A stretch of 64,000 nt of DNA. Source: JAWLHU01 sp049324875 (GTDB lineage: Bacteria > Bacillota > Sulfobacillia > Symbiobacteriales > Symbiobacteriaceae). Shown here in pieces: positions 20,757 to 29,064 of this stretch. The notes under the pieces are model-generated. The model saw nothing but the letters and a program-made list of their open reading frames with translations. It made no database searches and had not been told where the DNA came from. Every line of letters starts with the position of its first letter. Positions within the stretch are counted from its first letter, which is position 1. Both the position numbers and the translations under genes were made by a program. The stretch is taken from assembly GCA_049324875.1 (NCBI GenBank), contig JBMONC010000084.1:150961-214960 (forward strand), read 5' to 3'.

Positions 20757-23189
20757 ATGGCTATGAGACTTTTCGCCTACCGTCGTCCTTTGGCGCTGGC
20801 CTTGCTGATGGCGGCCGGGCTGCTGGGTAACTACCTCCGCCTGCCGTTCTTCTTCGGCATTGACTACCTGTTCGGCAGCATCGCCACCCTGATCATCATC
20901 CGGCTCTTTGGCGTGGCATGGGGCACCGTCTCGGCCTTTCTGATCAGCACCTATACCTACTTCCTCTGGGGCCACTCAGCCGCCCTGGCCATCTTCGTGC
21001 TGGAGGCGCTGGTGGTCGGGCTTCTGGCGGCGCGGGCGCCCCGCACCAGCCTGCTGATCCTGGACGGCGGGTTCTGGGTGCTGCTCGGTATACCGCTGGT
21101 CTGGCTCTCCTACAACTCCCTGGTGGGGGTCGATGCGGTCGGAACCACACTGATCGCCCTGAAGCAGGCCGTGAACGGCTTCTCCAACGCCCTTGTCGCC
21201 GTCCTGCTGGTAACGCACCTGCCCCTCCAGCGGTGGCTCCTGGGCGATGACCAGAAGGAGTTGATCCCGATTCGGGAGACGCTCTTCAACACCCTGGTCG
21301 CCTTTTTGATTCTGCCCGCCCTGATTCTGACCGTGCTGGCCAGCCGGCACGAGGTCTCCGTCATCCGTGCCGAGGTGGAAACCCTGCTGAAGGGCGAGAC
21401 CACCCACGTGACGGGCAGCCTGGAGCGCTGGTGGAACAAGCGTCTGGGGGCGTTGGAGGCGCTCGCTGCCACCCGGCAGCCTCTCCAGCCCTCCGCCGCC
21501 CTGGATGAGCACGTCCGCTCCATCCTGAGCGCCTCGGTGGACTTCCTTAGCCTCTCCCTGGTCACGCCGGAGGGAACTGTGGCTGCGGCCGCCCGGCCCG
21601 GCTCAGATCTCCCGGTGGATCTGGAGGCGGTTCGGGCGGCCCGGGAAAGCCGCATGCCCGTGATCTCCTACCCGTCGTCGGCCACCCCGGCCGTGCTGAC
21701 CATCAGCCAGCCCATCTGGCGGGAGAACAGGGTCGTGGGCGTGGCGCAGGGGACGCTGGACCTCACCTTCGTCAGGGAGTTGGTCACGTTCTCCTCCATG
21801 CACTATCCGCTCCACCTCTCCGTCCTGACCGCCGGGGGTGAGGTGGTTGTCACCAGCCGGACGGAACTGACCCCCCTGGCTCCCTTCCGGCAGACCGGTG
21901 AGATCATCCACCTGGGGGAGGACCATTACCAGCGCTTCCCCGAGGACGAAAGCGTCGCGGTCAACCGCTGGCGCGATGCCCACGAGGTGATGGAGGCTGC
22001 CATTTCCGGCGGGAGCGGGTGGCGCCTGGTGGCAGAGGTGCCGCTGGCCCCCTTCCGCATCCGGCTGTACAGGGTCTATATCGAGCGGCTGATGCTGGTG
22101 GGCGGGCTGACCTTCCTCGCCCTGTTCCTATCCAACCTGATAAGCCGTTGGGTGACCCGTCCGCTGGTGGAGTTGACCACCCTTGCCCGCTACCTTCCCC
22201 AGCGGCTCCAGGGGGGCGAGGAGATCACCTGGCCGTCCAGCCCGATCATCGAGATGAACTCCCTGGCGACCGACATCCGCCGGATGGCCACCACCCTGCG
22301 GGAGTTGCTGGATGAGATCGGACGGGAGAGCAAACAGCAGCGAGCGCTGATCTCCGCGGCGATCGAGGCCACCGATGTGCCGGTGATCATCACCGACAGT
22401 GCGGAGCGGATCGTATACGTCAACCCGCCCTTCCTGCAGGAGTATGGCTATACGCCCGACGAGATCCTGGGACGGCGCCCTGCCTTCCTGCAGGGACCGC
22501 TCTCCGACCAGCGGGCGCTTGAGCAGGTGCGGCAGGCGGTCCGCCTCGGTCAGCGCATCACGGTCCGCCTCGTCAACTACCGGAAGGATGGGAGCGCGGT
22601 CCCAACCGAGTTGATACTCTCGCCGCTGAAGGACGATGAGGGGCGGGTCACCCACTTCGTGGGCATTCAGCGGAGTCTCGCCGAGGCGGGGCTGGGCACG
22701 GGCCGGTGGGAGGTGGAACCGGCCGTTCCCGACCAGCGGGCGGCCCTGACTCCCGGAGGAGCCCTTGTCCTGCGCTCGTCTGAGCCCACAGCACCTCCGA
22801 GCGGTCACATTCTGCTCCTGGTTGACCCCAGCGCTGCGGAACGGGCGAAGGCTGCGCTTCAGGCAGCAGGCTTTCAGGCAGCAGGCTTTCAGGCAGAGGT
22901 TGTCACCCACCCGGATCAGGCCTGGGATGCGCTCACAGCGGCCCCCTACGAGGCCGTCCTGCTGGATCAGGCCCTCGCAGGCGGCGGGGAGGAGTTCGCC
23001 CAGGAGCTGCGTCAGTCGCTCCGCTTCAACCACCTGCCCGTGGTGCTCCTGAACACGGGAACCGAGGCGTGCGGCGTCACCCCCGAGGTGCTTCAGCGGC
23101 TCAGGGAGAGCCTGTCCTGCGGTACAGTGGTCAGCGCCTCCAGGAGTTCCGCCTCTCGCTCCGGCGAGAGCCCGACGCGCCAGGTGTAG
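20757..23189 (+). CDS. Membrane sensor: MASE-like, Cache, HAMP, LOV-like PAS, REC-like
   Basis: 810 residues. Residues about 10-150 are a multi-span membrane domain; one further span near 185-205 leads into an extracytoplasmic Cache-like region (about 215-445) closed by a span near 455-475. A HAMP segment follows (about 476-535), then a PAS domain (about 545-650). The PAS reads like a LOV domain (GYTPDEILGRRPAFLQG, NYRKDGSAVPTELILSPLKDDEGRVTHFVGIQ), but the flavin-adduct Cys is Pro575. Residues about 700-790 resemble a receiver domain without a clear acidic pocket. No kinase, GGDEF or other output domain is present. The last 25 residues are antisense to a broken epimerase gene and may not be original. 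A 15-bp tandem repeat lies in the REC-like part. Confidence 0.75.
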   Translation: MAMRLFAYRRPLALALLMAAGLLGNYLRLPFFFGIDYLFGSIATLIIIRLFGVAWGTVSAFLISTYTYFLWGHSAALAIFVLEALVVGLLAARAPRTSLLILDGGFWVLLGIPLVWLSYNSLVGVDAVGTTLIALKQAVNGFSNALVAVLLVTHLPLQRWLLGDDQKELIPIRETLFNTLVAFLILPALILTVLASRHEVSVIRAEVETLLKGETTHVTGSLERWWNKRLGALEALAATRQPLQPSAALDEHVRSILSASVDFLSLSLVTPEGTVAAAARPGSDLPVDLEAVRAARESRMPVISYPSSATPAVLTISQPIWRENRVVGVAQGTLDLTFVRELVTFSSMHYPLHLSVLTAGGEVVVTSRTELTPLAPFRQTGEIIHLGEDHYQRFPEDESVAVNRWRDAHEVMEAAISGGSGWRLVAEVPLAPFRIRLYRVYIERLMLVGGLTFLALFLSNLISRWVTRPLVELTTLARYLPQRLQGGEEITWPSSPIIEMNSLATDIRRMATTLRELLDEIGRESKQQRALISAAIEATDVPVIITDSAERIVYVNPPFLQEYGYTPDEILGRRPAFLQGPLSDQRALEQVRQAVRLGQRITVRLVNYRKDGSAVPTELILSPLKDDEGRVTHFVGIQRSLAEAGLGTGRWEVEPAVPDQRAALTPGGALVLRSSEPTAPPSGHILLLVDPSAAERAKAALQAAGFQAAGFQAEVVTHPDQAWDALTAAPYEAVLLDQALAGGGEEFAQELRQSLRFNHLPVVLLNTGTEACGVTPEVLQRLRESLSCGTVVSASRSSASRSGESPTRQV
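22860..22894 (+). repeat. Tandem 15-bp repeat inside the sensor gene
   Basis: CAGGCAGCAGGCTTT occurs twice in tandem (22860-22874, 22875-22889) with a partial third copy starting CAGGCA. It duplicates the residues QAAGF inside the receiver-like domain and looks like recent slippage. Confidence 0.85.
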
Positions 23190-23437
23190 CGCGCCTGCGA
23201 GGCCATGCGAACGATGCGGGGCTGAAACCCGCTGGTGTCGATGGCGGCGTCCCAGCGCCGCCCCTGGAGCGGGGAGAGGTCGACAGAGCGGTCGCCACGG
23301 ATCTTCTCCACATCGGGAAAGAGCTCGGGGTTGGTCTGCCCCCGGTTGAACAGGGTGACCTCGTGCCCCGCAGCCAGCGCCTCCTCCACCAGGGTGCGAC
23401 CCAGGAAGGTGGTCCCGCCCAGGAACAGCAGCTTCAT
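23093..23437 (-). pseudogene. Truncated NAD-dependent epimerase/dehydratase
   Basis: Starts well: GGGAGG 9 nt before ATG 23437, then MKLLFLGGTTFLG (Rossmann dinucleotide loop), HEVTLFNRGQTNPELFP and WDAAIDTSGFQPR, typical of atypical SDR epimerases of about 330 residues. Similarity stops near residue 83, and a different 32-residue tail (YTWRVGLSPEREAELLEAL) follows before the stop. The 3' part overlaps the convergent sensor gene by 97 bp. About 75 percent of the enzyme, including the YxxxK active site, is missing, so it should be inactive. The tail may be the C-terminus of another deleted gene. Confidence 0.75.
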
Positions 23438-23544
23438 GATCGGCATCCTCCCTCCTCTGACCTGACTGCGGTCAGTGTAGCGCAGGGAGGGCAGCGGGGC
23501 GTCTCATCAGAGCCTATCGCAGTCTCAACCGCAGTCTCACCAAC

Positions 23545-23590
23545 CAAACAGGACCCGCCATGCCGGCCTGGTGCTCGGCGTGGCGGGTCC
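23545..23590 (-). terminator. Intrinsic terminator of the PAP2 gene
   Basis: GGACCCGCCA and TGGCGGGTCC (23551-23560, 23581-23590) pair perfectly around a further inner stem. The minus-strand continuation is TGTTTGGTTG. Confidence 0.75.
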
Positions 23591-23604
23591 TTGCAGATGG
23601 GGGG

Positions 23605-24420
23605 TCAGGGGTTGGTCCGGAGCCGGCCCTCCGCCCCAGCGGGGCTGGGCATGGTGAGGTAGCCCGAGGCAAAGAGGGCCAGGACCGACCCGAAGATCAT
23701 GTCGAGCACCCAGTGGACGCCCAGGTAGAGGGTGCTCAGCATCACCAAGCCGGCGGCCACGCTCAGAACGATGGCCAGCCGCCGGTACCCGTGCCGCCAG
23801 GCGACCAGGGCGTAGGTCAGGGCCAGGGAGGTGTGGAGGCTGGGGAAGCAGTTGTCCAGGTCGCTGTGGGGCCTGACCACCTGTTCGAAGCCCGGGAAGA
23901 TCTTGGGGATGAGGAACTGGACGCCCTTCCCCCCGGCCCAGGCCTCATTGACAGGAAACCAGAAGTAGAACGGCAAGGCGACCAGGTAGTTGACCCAGTA
24001 GCTGATCACATGGTTCTTCAGGGCTGCGAGGTCCCGCTGGGCCGCATAGAAGATCATCGAGCCGAGCATCAGCATGGTGAAGAGGATCACGTAGACAAAG
24101 GTCAGCAGGTGGGTGAGCGGGGGCCACTCCAGCCGCTGGAGCAGGAGCAGGAACTCGGTGCCGACCTGGGAGACCGCCGCCGTAAAGTCCCAGGTGACGG
24201 TCTGGGAGAGGCGCGTCTCCAGGCGCACCTGCAGCAGGTTGACAGCCACCATCGCATAGGCGAGGGCCACCAGTCCCATGGCGCGGTGCTCGGCAAAGAC
24301 ATAGCGGATCGCATGCCAGAGCACGATCAGCGGGTTTCGCCGGGTGGCGAGCCATAGGAGGACAAGCAGCGAAGAGACAGACGCTGCGGCCATCGTCAGG
24401 TGAGAGGAATAGATCCACAT
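23605..24420 (-). CDS. PAP2 superfamily membrane phosphatase-like protein
   Basis: Predicted integral membrane lipid phosphatase or phosphotransferase of the PAP2/AUR1-like group, 271 residues from ATG 24420. About six transmembrane spans. The acid-phosphatase motif 2 appears as NCFPSLHTSLAL and motif 3 as LYLGVHWVLDMIFG; motif 1 (KxxxxxxRP) is not clear, as in some PAP2_3 proteins. An in-frame TTG at 24471 would extend the N-terminus but has no ribosome binding site. Single gene; substrate unknown. Confidence 0.82.
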   Translation of the reverse strand: MWIYSSHLTMAAASVSSLLVLLWLATRRNPLIVLWHAIRYVFAEHRAMGLVALAYAMVAVNLLQVRLETRLSQTVTWDFTAAVSQVGTEFLLLLQRLEWPPLTHLLTFVYVILFTMLMLGSMIFYAAQRDLAALKNHVISYWVNYLVALPFYFWFPVNEAWAGGKGVQFLIPKIFPGFEQVVRPHSDLDNCFPSLHTSLALTYALVAWRHGYRRLAIVLSVAAGLVMLSTLYLGVHWVLDMIFGSVLALFASGYLTMPSPAGAEGRLRTNP

Positions 24421-24556
24421 GATCCCTATCGAACCTCCGGTCAAGTCGTTCTGCAAGATATGACGAAGCAACCTCGCCTTTTACTTCACAGAATCCTCAT
24501 CACGGAATGTTCCGATAATACTCGGTGAAGCATTAGGATTCCTCCTCCATAGATGA

Positions 24557-24599
24557 CAAAAAGCCCTGCATGGGTTCGTTCCCACGCAGGGCCTTTTTA
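24557..24599 (-). terminator. Intrinsic terminator of the hem operon
   Basis: GCCCTGCGTGGGAA-type stem with loop CGAA and T runs on both sides (AAAAAG at 24557 and CTTTTT at 24593), so it can act in both directions. It lies just past the stop of the last heme gene. Confidence 0.85.
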
Positions 24600-24616
24600 T
24601 GGCAGAAACCGTCGTC

Positions 24617-26032
24617 TTACGCCTCCCAGCCCAGGTGCTTTGCGGCCTTCTCCGCCGCCTGGCTGCCCTCCCGGACGCAGTCCGGCAGGCCTACGCCGCG
24701 GAAGGCAGCGCCCGCCACGTAGAGGCCGGGGGTTTGCTGCATCAGCCGCTCCACCCGGTCCATCCGGTCCAGGTGGCCCACCCGGTACTGGGGCATCGCC
24801 CGCGGCCATTTGAAGACCCGGGTGAAGAAGGGCTCCGCCTTCAACCCCATGATCTGCTCCAGCTCCTTGCGGGCGTGGCCGATGATCACCTCGTCAGGCT
24901 CCCGGGTCCAGTCCTTCGCCTCGTTGCCCCGCCCGATGAAGCAGCGGATCAGCACCTTGTCCTCCGGGGTGGCATGGGGCCACTTGGAGGAGACCCAGGT
25001 GCAGGCGGTGACCACGGTCGGCTCACGGGCCGGCACCAGGAAGCCGGAAGCGTTGAGCGGGTGGTCTACCTCCTTCCGGTGGAAGGCCATGGCCGCCACC
25101 ACCGAGTTGTGGTAGGGAATGGCGTTCAGCTCGCTCGCCACCTCGGGGAGGTACTCCTTGACCAGCGAGGCGGCCACGTAGGCCGGCAGGGCGAGCACCA
25201 CCGCCTCGGCCTCGATCCGCTCGCCGTTGTCCAGCCCGGCCACATAGCCCTTCCCCTCCGGCCCCCGCACCAGCCCGGTCAGGCTGACGCCGGTCAGGAA
25301 GCGGACCTGGCCCTCCATCCGACTGATCAACTCATTGACTAATCGGTTGAGACCGCCCTTGACGGTGACGAAGGCCGAGCCGGTGGGGCCCTTCGGCTTG
25401 TTCTCCTTGTTCCGCCAACCCTGCAGCAGCAGGGAGCCACCCTCCCGCTCCATCTGCAGGAAGCGGGGGAAGGTGGCCTTCATGGAGACGGCGCCGAAGT
25501 CGCCGCCGTAGATGCCGCCCATCAGCGGTCCGGCCACGTTCTCCAGCACCTCCTGCCCAAAGCGGCGGCCCACGAAGGAGCCGATCGATTCATCCTCGTC
25601 GGTCTTGCGGATGGGCATGAAGGGCTCCAGGCCGGCCCGGAGCTTGCCCCAGGGGGAGAGCAGGCGGGTCTTGAGGAACGGCCAGACCTCGGTCGGGATC
25701 ATGATCTGCATCCCGACCGGGAGCGACTCCAGCCGCCCGTTGTGCATGATGTAGGTGGTGCGGATGTTCGGGTTGGTGCCGACCGTCTCCAGCCCCAGCT
25801 CCTTGGCCAGCTGAACCGCCCAGGGCTTGTAGGCGATGACCGAGTCGGGCCCCTCCTCGACGATCATCCCGTCGACCACCTGGGTCTGGGTCTTGCCGCC
25901 CAGCCGCTTCTCCTTCTCGACGAGGATGATCTGCGGGCTCCGGCCCGCTGCCTTCGCCCTCTTGAGGATGTTCCAGGCGGCGGAAAGGCCTGTGATCCCC
26001 CCACCCGCAATCAGGATCGTTTCCTGCGGCAT
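24617..26032 (-). CDS. cgoX: Coproporphyrinogen III oxidase (HemY/CgoX type)
   Basis: FAD-dependent oxidase of 471 residues. In monoderm bacteria HemY-type enzymes oxidise coproporphyrinogen III to coproporphyrin III in the coproporphyrin-dependent heme pathway. The N-terminal FAD loop ILIAGGGITGLSAAW is followed by the amine-oxidase-type KRLGGKTQT, and the C-terminal GLYVAGAAFRGVGLPDCV block is typical. ATG 26032 is preferred since GGGGGAG lies 5 nt upstream; GTG 26038 is the alternative. It follows hemH with essentially no gap. Confidence 0.95.
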   Translation of the reverse strand: MPQETILIAGGGITGLSAAWNILKRAKAAGRSPQIILVEKEKRLGGKTQTQVVDGMIVEEGPDSVIAYKPWAVQLAKELGLETVGTNPNIRTTYIMHNGRLESLPVGMQIMIPTEVWPFLKTRLLSPWGKLRAGLEPFMPIRKTDEDESIGSFVGRRFGQEVLENVAGPLMGGIYGGDFGAVSMKATFPRFLQMEREGGSLLLQGWRNKENKPKGPTGSAFVTVKGGLNRLVNELISRMEGQVRFLTGVSLTGLVRGPEGKGYVAGLDNGERIEAEAVVLALPAYVAASLVKEYLPEVASELNAIPYHNSVVAAMAFHRKEVDHPLNASGFLVPAREPTVVTACTWVSSKWPHATPEDKVLIRCFIGRGNEAKDWTREPDEVIIGHARKELEQIMGLKAEPFFTRVFKWPRAMPQYRVGHLDRMDRVERLMQQTPGLYVAGAAFRGVGLPDCVREGSQAAEKAAKHLGWEA

Positions 26033-26034
26033 GG

Positions 26035-26961
26035 TCACTCCCCCTTGGCAGCCCGGCGCACCGCCTTCGCGAGCGCCCGCGCCAGGAGCGGGTGGTCGTT
26101 CAGCATGCGGGTCCGCTCAAAGTGGATGCCCAGCTGCTCCGCCGTCTGCTGCATCTCGATATCCAGGTCGTAGAGGACCTCCAGGTGGTCCGAGATGAAG
26201 CCGACCGAGGAGACGATCACCGACTTGACGCCCTGCTCCGCCAGCTCGGCCACCTTGTCCCGCACATCGGGCCCCAGCCAGGGCTCGGGGGTCCGGCCGG
26301 CCGACTGGTAGGCGTAGTGGACCTTGTTAATGCCGCAGGCCGCCGCCACCGCCGCCCCGATCTCCTGCAGGTGCTGCGGGTAGGGGTCGTTCCAGGTGAG
26401 GATCCGCTCCGGCAGGGAGTGGCAGGTGAAGATCACATCGGGCTGGCCCTCGGGGAACTTGGCGAGCGCCTCCCGCATCACCTCCACCTCGGCGGCGATG
26501 AAGTCGGGCTCCAGGTGCCAGGAGAAGACCTGGGCCATCTGGAAGGGCTCGGGCAGCTCGGCCAGCGCCTTGTTCACCTGGTCGAAGTAGGAGCCGGAGG
26601 ACATCTTGGAGCCCTGCGGGGCCAGCACGATCCCCACCGACCGCTCAATGCCGTCGGCGGCCATCTGTTTGACCACATCGGGAATCCAGGGCTCCCAGTG
26701 CTTGTTGGCAAAGTAGAGCCGCCAGTCGGTCTCGGGATCCTGCTCCCGCAGCTCCCGCAGGACGCTCTCGGCCTGGGCCCGGGAGATCTGGTTCAGGTTG
26801 GAGAGACCGCCGATGGCTTCGTACCGCTGGGTCAGCTCCTCCAGCAGCTCGGGCGTGGGGGGCTTCCCCCGGCGGATGTGGGTGTAGTACGGCAGGATCT
26901 CCTCCTTCTTATTGGGAGTGCCGTACGCCATCACGAGAACGCCAACCACGGGCTTGGTCAT
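26035..26961 (-). CDS. hemH: Coproporphyrin ferrochelatase
   Basis: 308-residue ferrochelatase (CpfC in monoderms) that inserts Fe2+ into coproporphyrin III. VLVMAYGTPNKKEEILPYYTHI at the N-terminus and the catalytic His region TCHSLPERIL are visible; the late SSVGFISDHLEVLYDLDIE block contains the second metal-site Glu. No C-terminal Fe-S cysteine cluster. It lies 6 bp after hemE and abuts cgoX. Confidence 0.96.
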   Translation of the reverse strand: MTKPVVGVLVMAYGTPNKKEEILPYYTHIRRGKPPTPELLEELTQRYEAIGGLSNLNQISRAQAESVLRELREQDPETDWRLYFANKHWEPWIPDVVKQMAADGIERSVGIVLAPQGSKMSSGSYFDQVNKALAELPEPFQMAQVFSWHLEPDFIAAEVEVMREALAKFPEGQPDVIFTCHSLPERILTWNDPYPQHLQEIGAAVAAACGINKVHYAYQSAGRTPEPWLGPDVRDKVAELAEQGVKSVIVSSVGFISDHLEVLYDLDIEMQQTAEQLGIHFERTRMLNDHPLLARALAKAVRRAAKGE

Positions 26962-26967
26962 CGCAGG

Positions 26968-28002
26968 TTACCCCTCCTTGTGGTCGTAGCTGTGCACGAT
27001 CTCCGCCACCCGCTTCAGGGCGTCAACCGACATGGACGGCATGATGCCGTGGCCGAGGTTGAAGATGTGGCCGGGACGGCCCTCGGTGCGGCGAAGGACA
27101 TCCTTCACCTTGGCTTCCAGGATATCGCTGGGGGCGAAGACCGCCACCGGGTCCAGGTTGCCCTGGACGGCGAAGTCGGGGCCGATCCGATCCCAGGCCT
27201 TGTCGAGCTCCTCGTGCCAGTCCACGCCCATCACATCGGGCCGGATCTCGGACATCGAGGTGAGCAGGTGGCCGGTGTTGACGCCGAAGTAGATCAGCGG
27301 GGCGCCCGTGGCCCGGACTGCCTCGGTGATCCGGTACATGTGCGGCCGGACATAGGTCTCGTAGTCGGCCCGGGTCAGGTTGCCGACCCAGGAGTCGAAG
27401 AGCTGGACCAGCTGGCAGCCGGCCTTCACCTGGTCCACCAGGTAGGTGGCGACCATCTCGGAGAGCTTGCCCATCAGGGCGTGCCAGACCTCCGGCTGGG
27501 CGTACATCAGGGTCTTGACCTTCCGGTAGTCCTTGGTCGGCCGCCCCTCCACCATGTAGGAGGCGAGGGTGAAGGGCGCTCCGGCGAAGCCGATCAGCGG
27601 CACCTCCAGCTCCCGCACCAGCATCCGGATCGTCTCCAGGACGTAGGGGACCGCCTCCTCGGCCACGAAGGGGGGCATCGCCTCCACCTGCTTCATGGTG
27701 TTGATCGGCTGGTCGAAGACGGGGCCCACGTTCTCCACGATGTCGACCCCGAGCCCCATGCCCCGGAGGGGGGTCATGATGTCGGAGAAGAGGATGGCGG
27801 CATCCACGTTCAGCTGCTTGACGGGCAGAATCGTGACCTCGGTGCAGACCTCCGGATGCTCACAGATCTCCATGAGCGTGTACTTCTCGCGGATCGCCCG
27901 GTACTCAGGCTGATAGCGTCCCGCCTGGCGCATGAACCAGACGGGAACCTGGTCCACGGGCTGGCGGCGGGCGGCGCGGAGAATGCGGTCATTCTTGAGC
28001 AT
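26968..28002 (-). CDS. hemE: Uroporphyrinogen decarboxylase
   Basis: Converts uroporphyrinogen III to coproporphyrinogen III; 344 residues, the usual length. The signature VWFMRQAGRYQPEYRAIR is at the N-terminus, with the catalytic Asp region ILFSDIMTPLRGMG and the C-terminal FNLGHGIMP. First gene of hemE-hemH-cgoX on the minus strand. The ribosome binding site AAAGGAG is about 13 nt from ATG 28002, rather far, but the protein start agrees with the family. Confidence 0.97.
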   Translation of the reverse strand: MLKNDRILRAARRQPVDQVPVWFMRQAGRYQPEYRAIREKYTLMEICEHPEVCTEVTILPVKQLNVDAAILFSDIMTPLRGMGLGVDIVENVGPVFDQPINTMKQVEAMPPFVAEEAVPYVLETIRMLVRELEVPLIGFAGAPFTLASYMVEGRPTKDYRKVKTLMYAQPEVWHALMGKLSEMVATYLVDQVKAGCQLVQLFDSWVGNLTRADYETYVRPHMYRITEAVRATGAPLIYFGVNTGHLLTSMSEIRPDVMGVDWHEELDKAWDRIGPDFAVQGNLDPVAVFAPSDILEAKVKDVLRRTEGRPGHIFNLGHGIMPSMSVDALKRVAEIVHSYDHKEG

Positions 28003-28173
28003 GCGGTAGTCACGGCTCCTTTCGGGTAGACCCTGCCGGGCATGGTGCGGGCATTCTCATTTAGTTTATACCAACCTTCCGGGCATCGCATATAGGGCAT
28101 CAGCAGGAGCCGCAGGCCCAACAGACTAATTAAACATCTGGGAGCATCTATCTAGTCTCAGGGGGTGCATTGG

Positions 28174-29007
28174 ATGGGAAAGGTCCTGGAGGGCCGGGTC
28201 GCCCTGATTACGGGGGCGAGCCGCGGCATCGGCAGGGCGCTGGCGATCCGCCTCGCGCAGGAGGGCGCCGACGTGGTGGTGGCCGCCAAGAGCGAGCAGT
28301 CCACCGAAAAGCTGCCCGGTTCCATCTACGAGACGGCTGATGAGGTCCGGGCGCTGGGGCGCCGGGCGCTGCCGGTCAAGGTGGACGTGCGGGTTGAGGA
28401 AGAGATCGCCGCGATGGTGGAGCAGGCGGTGGCCGAGTTCGGGCGGATCGACATCCTGATCAACAACGCCGGCGCCCTTTGGTGGAAGCCGGTGCTGGAG
28501 ACCCCGGGGAAGCGGTTCGACCTGCTGATGGGCGTCAACGTGCGGGCCTCCTACCTTTGTGCCTACTACGTGCTGCCCCACATGGTCCGGCAGAAATGGG
28601 GCCACATCATCACCATGGCGCCGCCCATCTCCACCACGGCCAACCCCGGCATGGTGGCCTACATGATCGCCAAGATGGGCATGGCCCGGCTGGCCATCGG
28701 GATCGCCGAGGAGCACCGGCAGGACAACATCGCCTCCAACTCGCTCTGGCCGGTCACGCCGATCGAGACGGCGGCGGTGGTCAACAACCACCTCGGGGAG
28801 CGGGAGCAGTGGCGGACCCCTGAGATCATGTGCGATGCGGTGATGGCGATCCTCTCCCAGGAGCCCTCCCGGTGCACGGGGCGGCAGTTGCTGGACGAGG
28901 AGATCCTGCGGGAGGCCGGGGTGACCGACTTCGACCGGTACTGGTGCGAAGGAAAGCCCCCGGAGCATCCGCTTTACATCGACGGCCGGGACGGAAAGGG
29001 CTGGTAG
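28174..29007 (+). CDS. SDR family oxidoreductase (HSDL2-like)
   Basis: 277-residue short-chain dehydrogenase. NAD(P) loop TGASRGIG, NNAG motif, and the YxxxK pair in AYMIAKMG are present; the upstream MAPPIS supplies the usual Ser. The sequence after the cofactor loop (KSEQSTEKLPGSIYETADEV, ALWWKPVLETP) matches the HSDL2-like group. Start ATG 28174 has GGGGGT 7 nt upstream; GTG 28165 is possible. Substrate unknown. It is divergent from hemE; the 170-bp gap between them shows AT-rich stretches that must contain both promoters. Confidence 0.9.
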   Translation: MGKVLEGRVALITGASRGIGRALAIRLAQEGADVVVAAKSEQSTEKLPGSIYETADEVRALGRRALPVKVDVRVEEEIAAMVEQAVAEFGRIDILINNAGALWWKPVLETPGKRFDLLMGVNVRASYLCAYYVLPHMVRQKWGHIITMAPPISTTANPGMVAYMIAKMGMARLAIGIAEEHRQDNIASNSLWPVTPIETAAVVNNHLGEREQWRTPEIMCDAVMAILSQEPSRCTGRQLLDEEILREAGVTDFDRYWCEGKPPEHPLYIDGRDGKGW

Positions 29008-29016
29008 GAGCAGAGA

Positions 29017-29064
29017 TTCGGGCGGTACCACAGGCCGGGAACGGCCCGCTGGCTACCGCCCGAA
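29017..29064. terminator. Inverted repeat at convergent gene ends
   Basis: TTCGGGCGGTA (29017-29027) and TACCGCCCGAA (29054-29064) are a perfect 11-bp inverted repeat with a smaller GGCC hairpin inside. It spans the ends of the SDR and channel genes. There is no T run, so intrinsic termination is uncertain. Confidence 0.4.
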
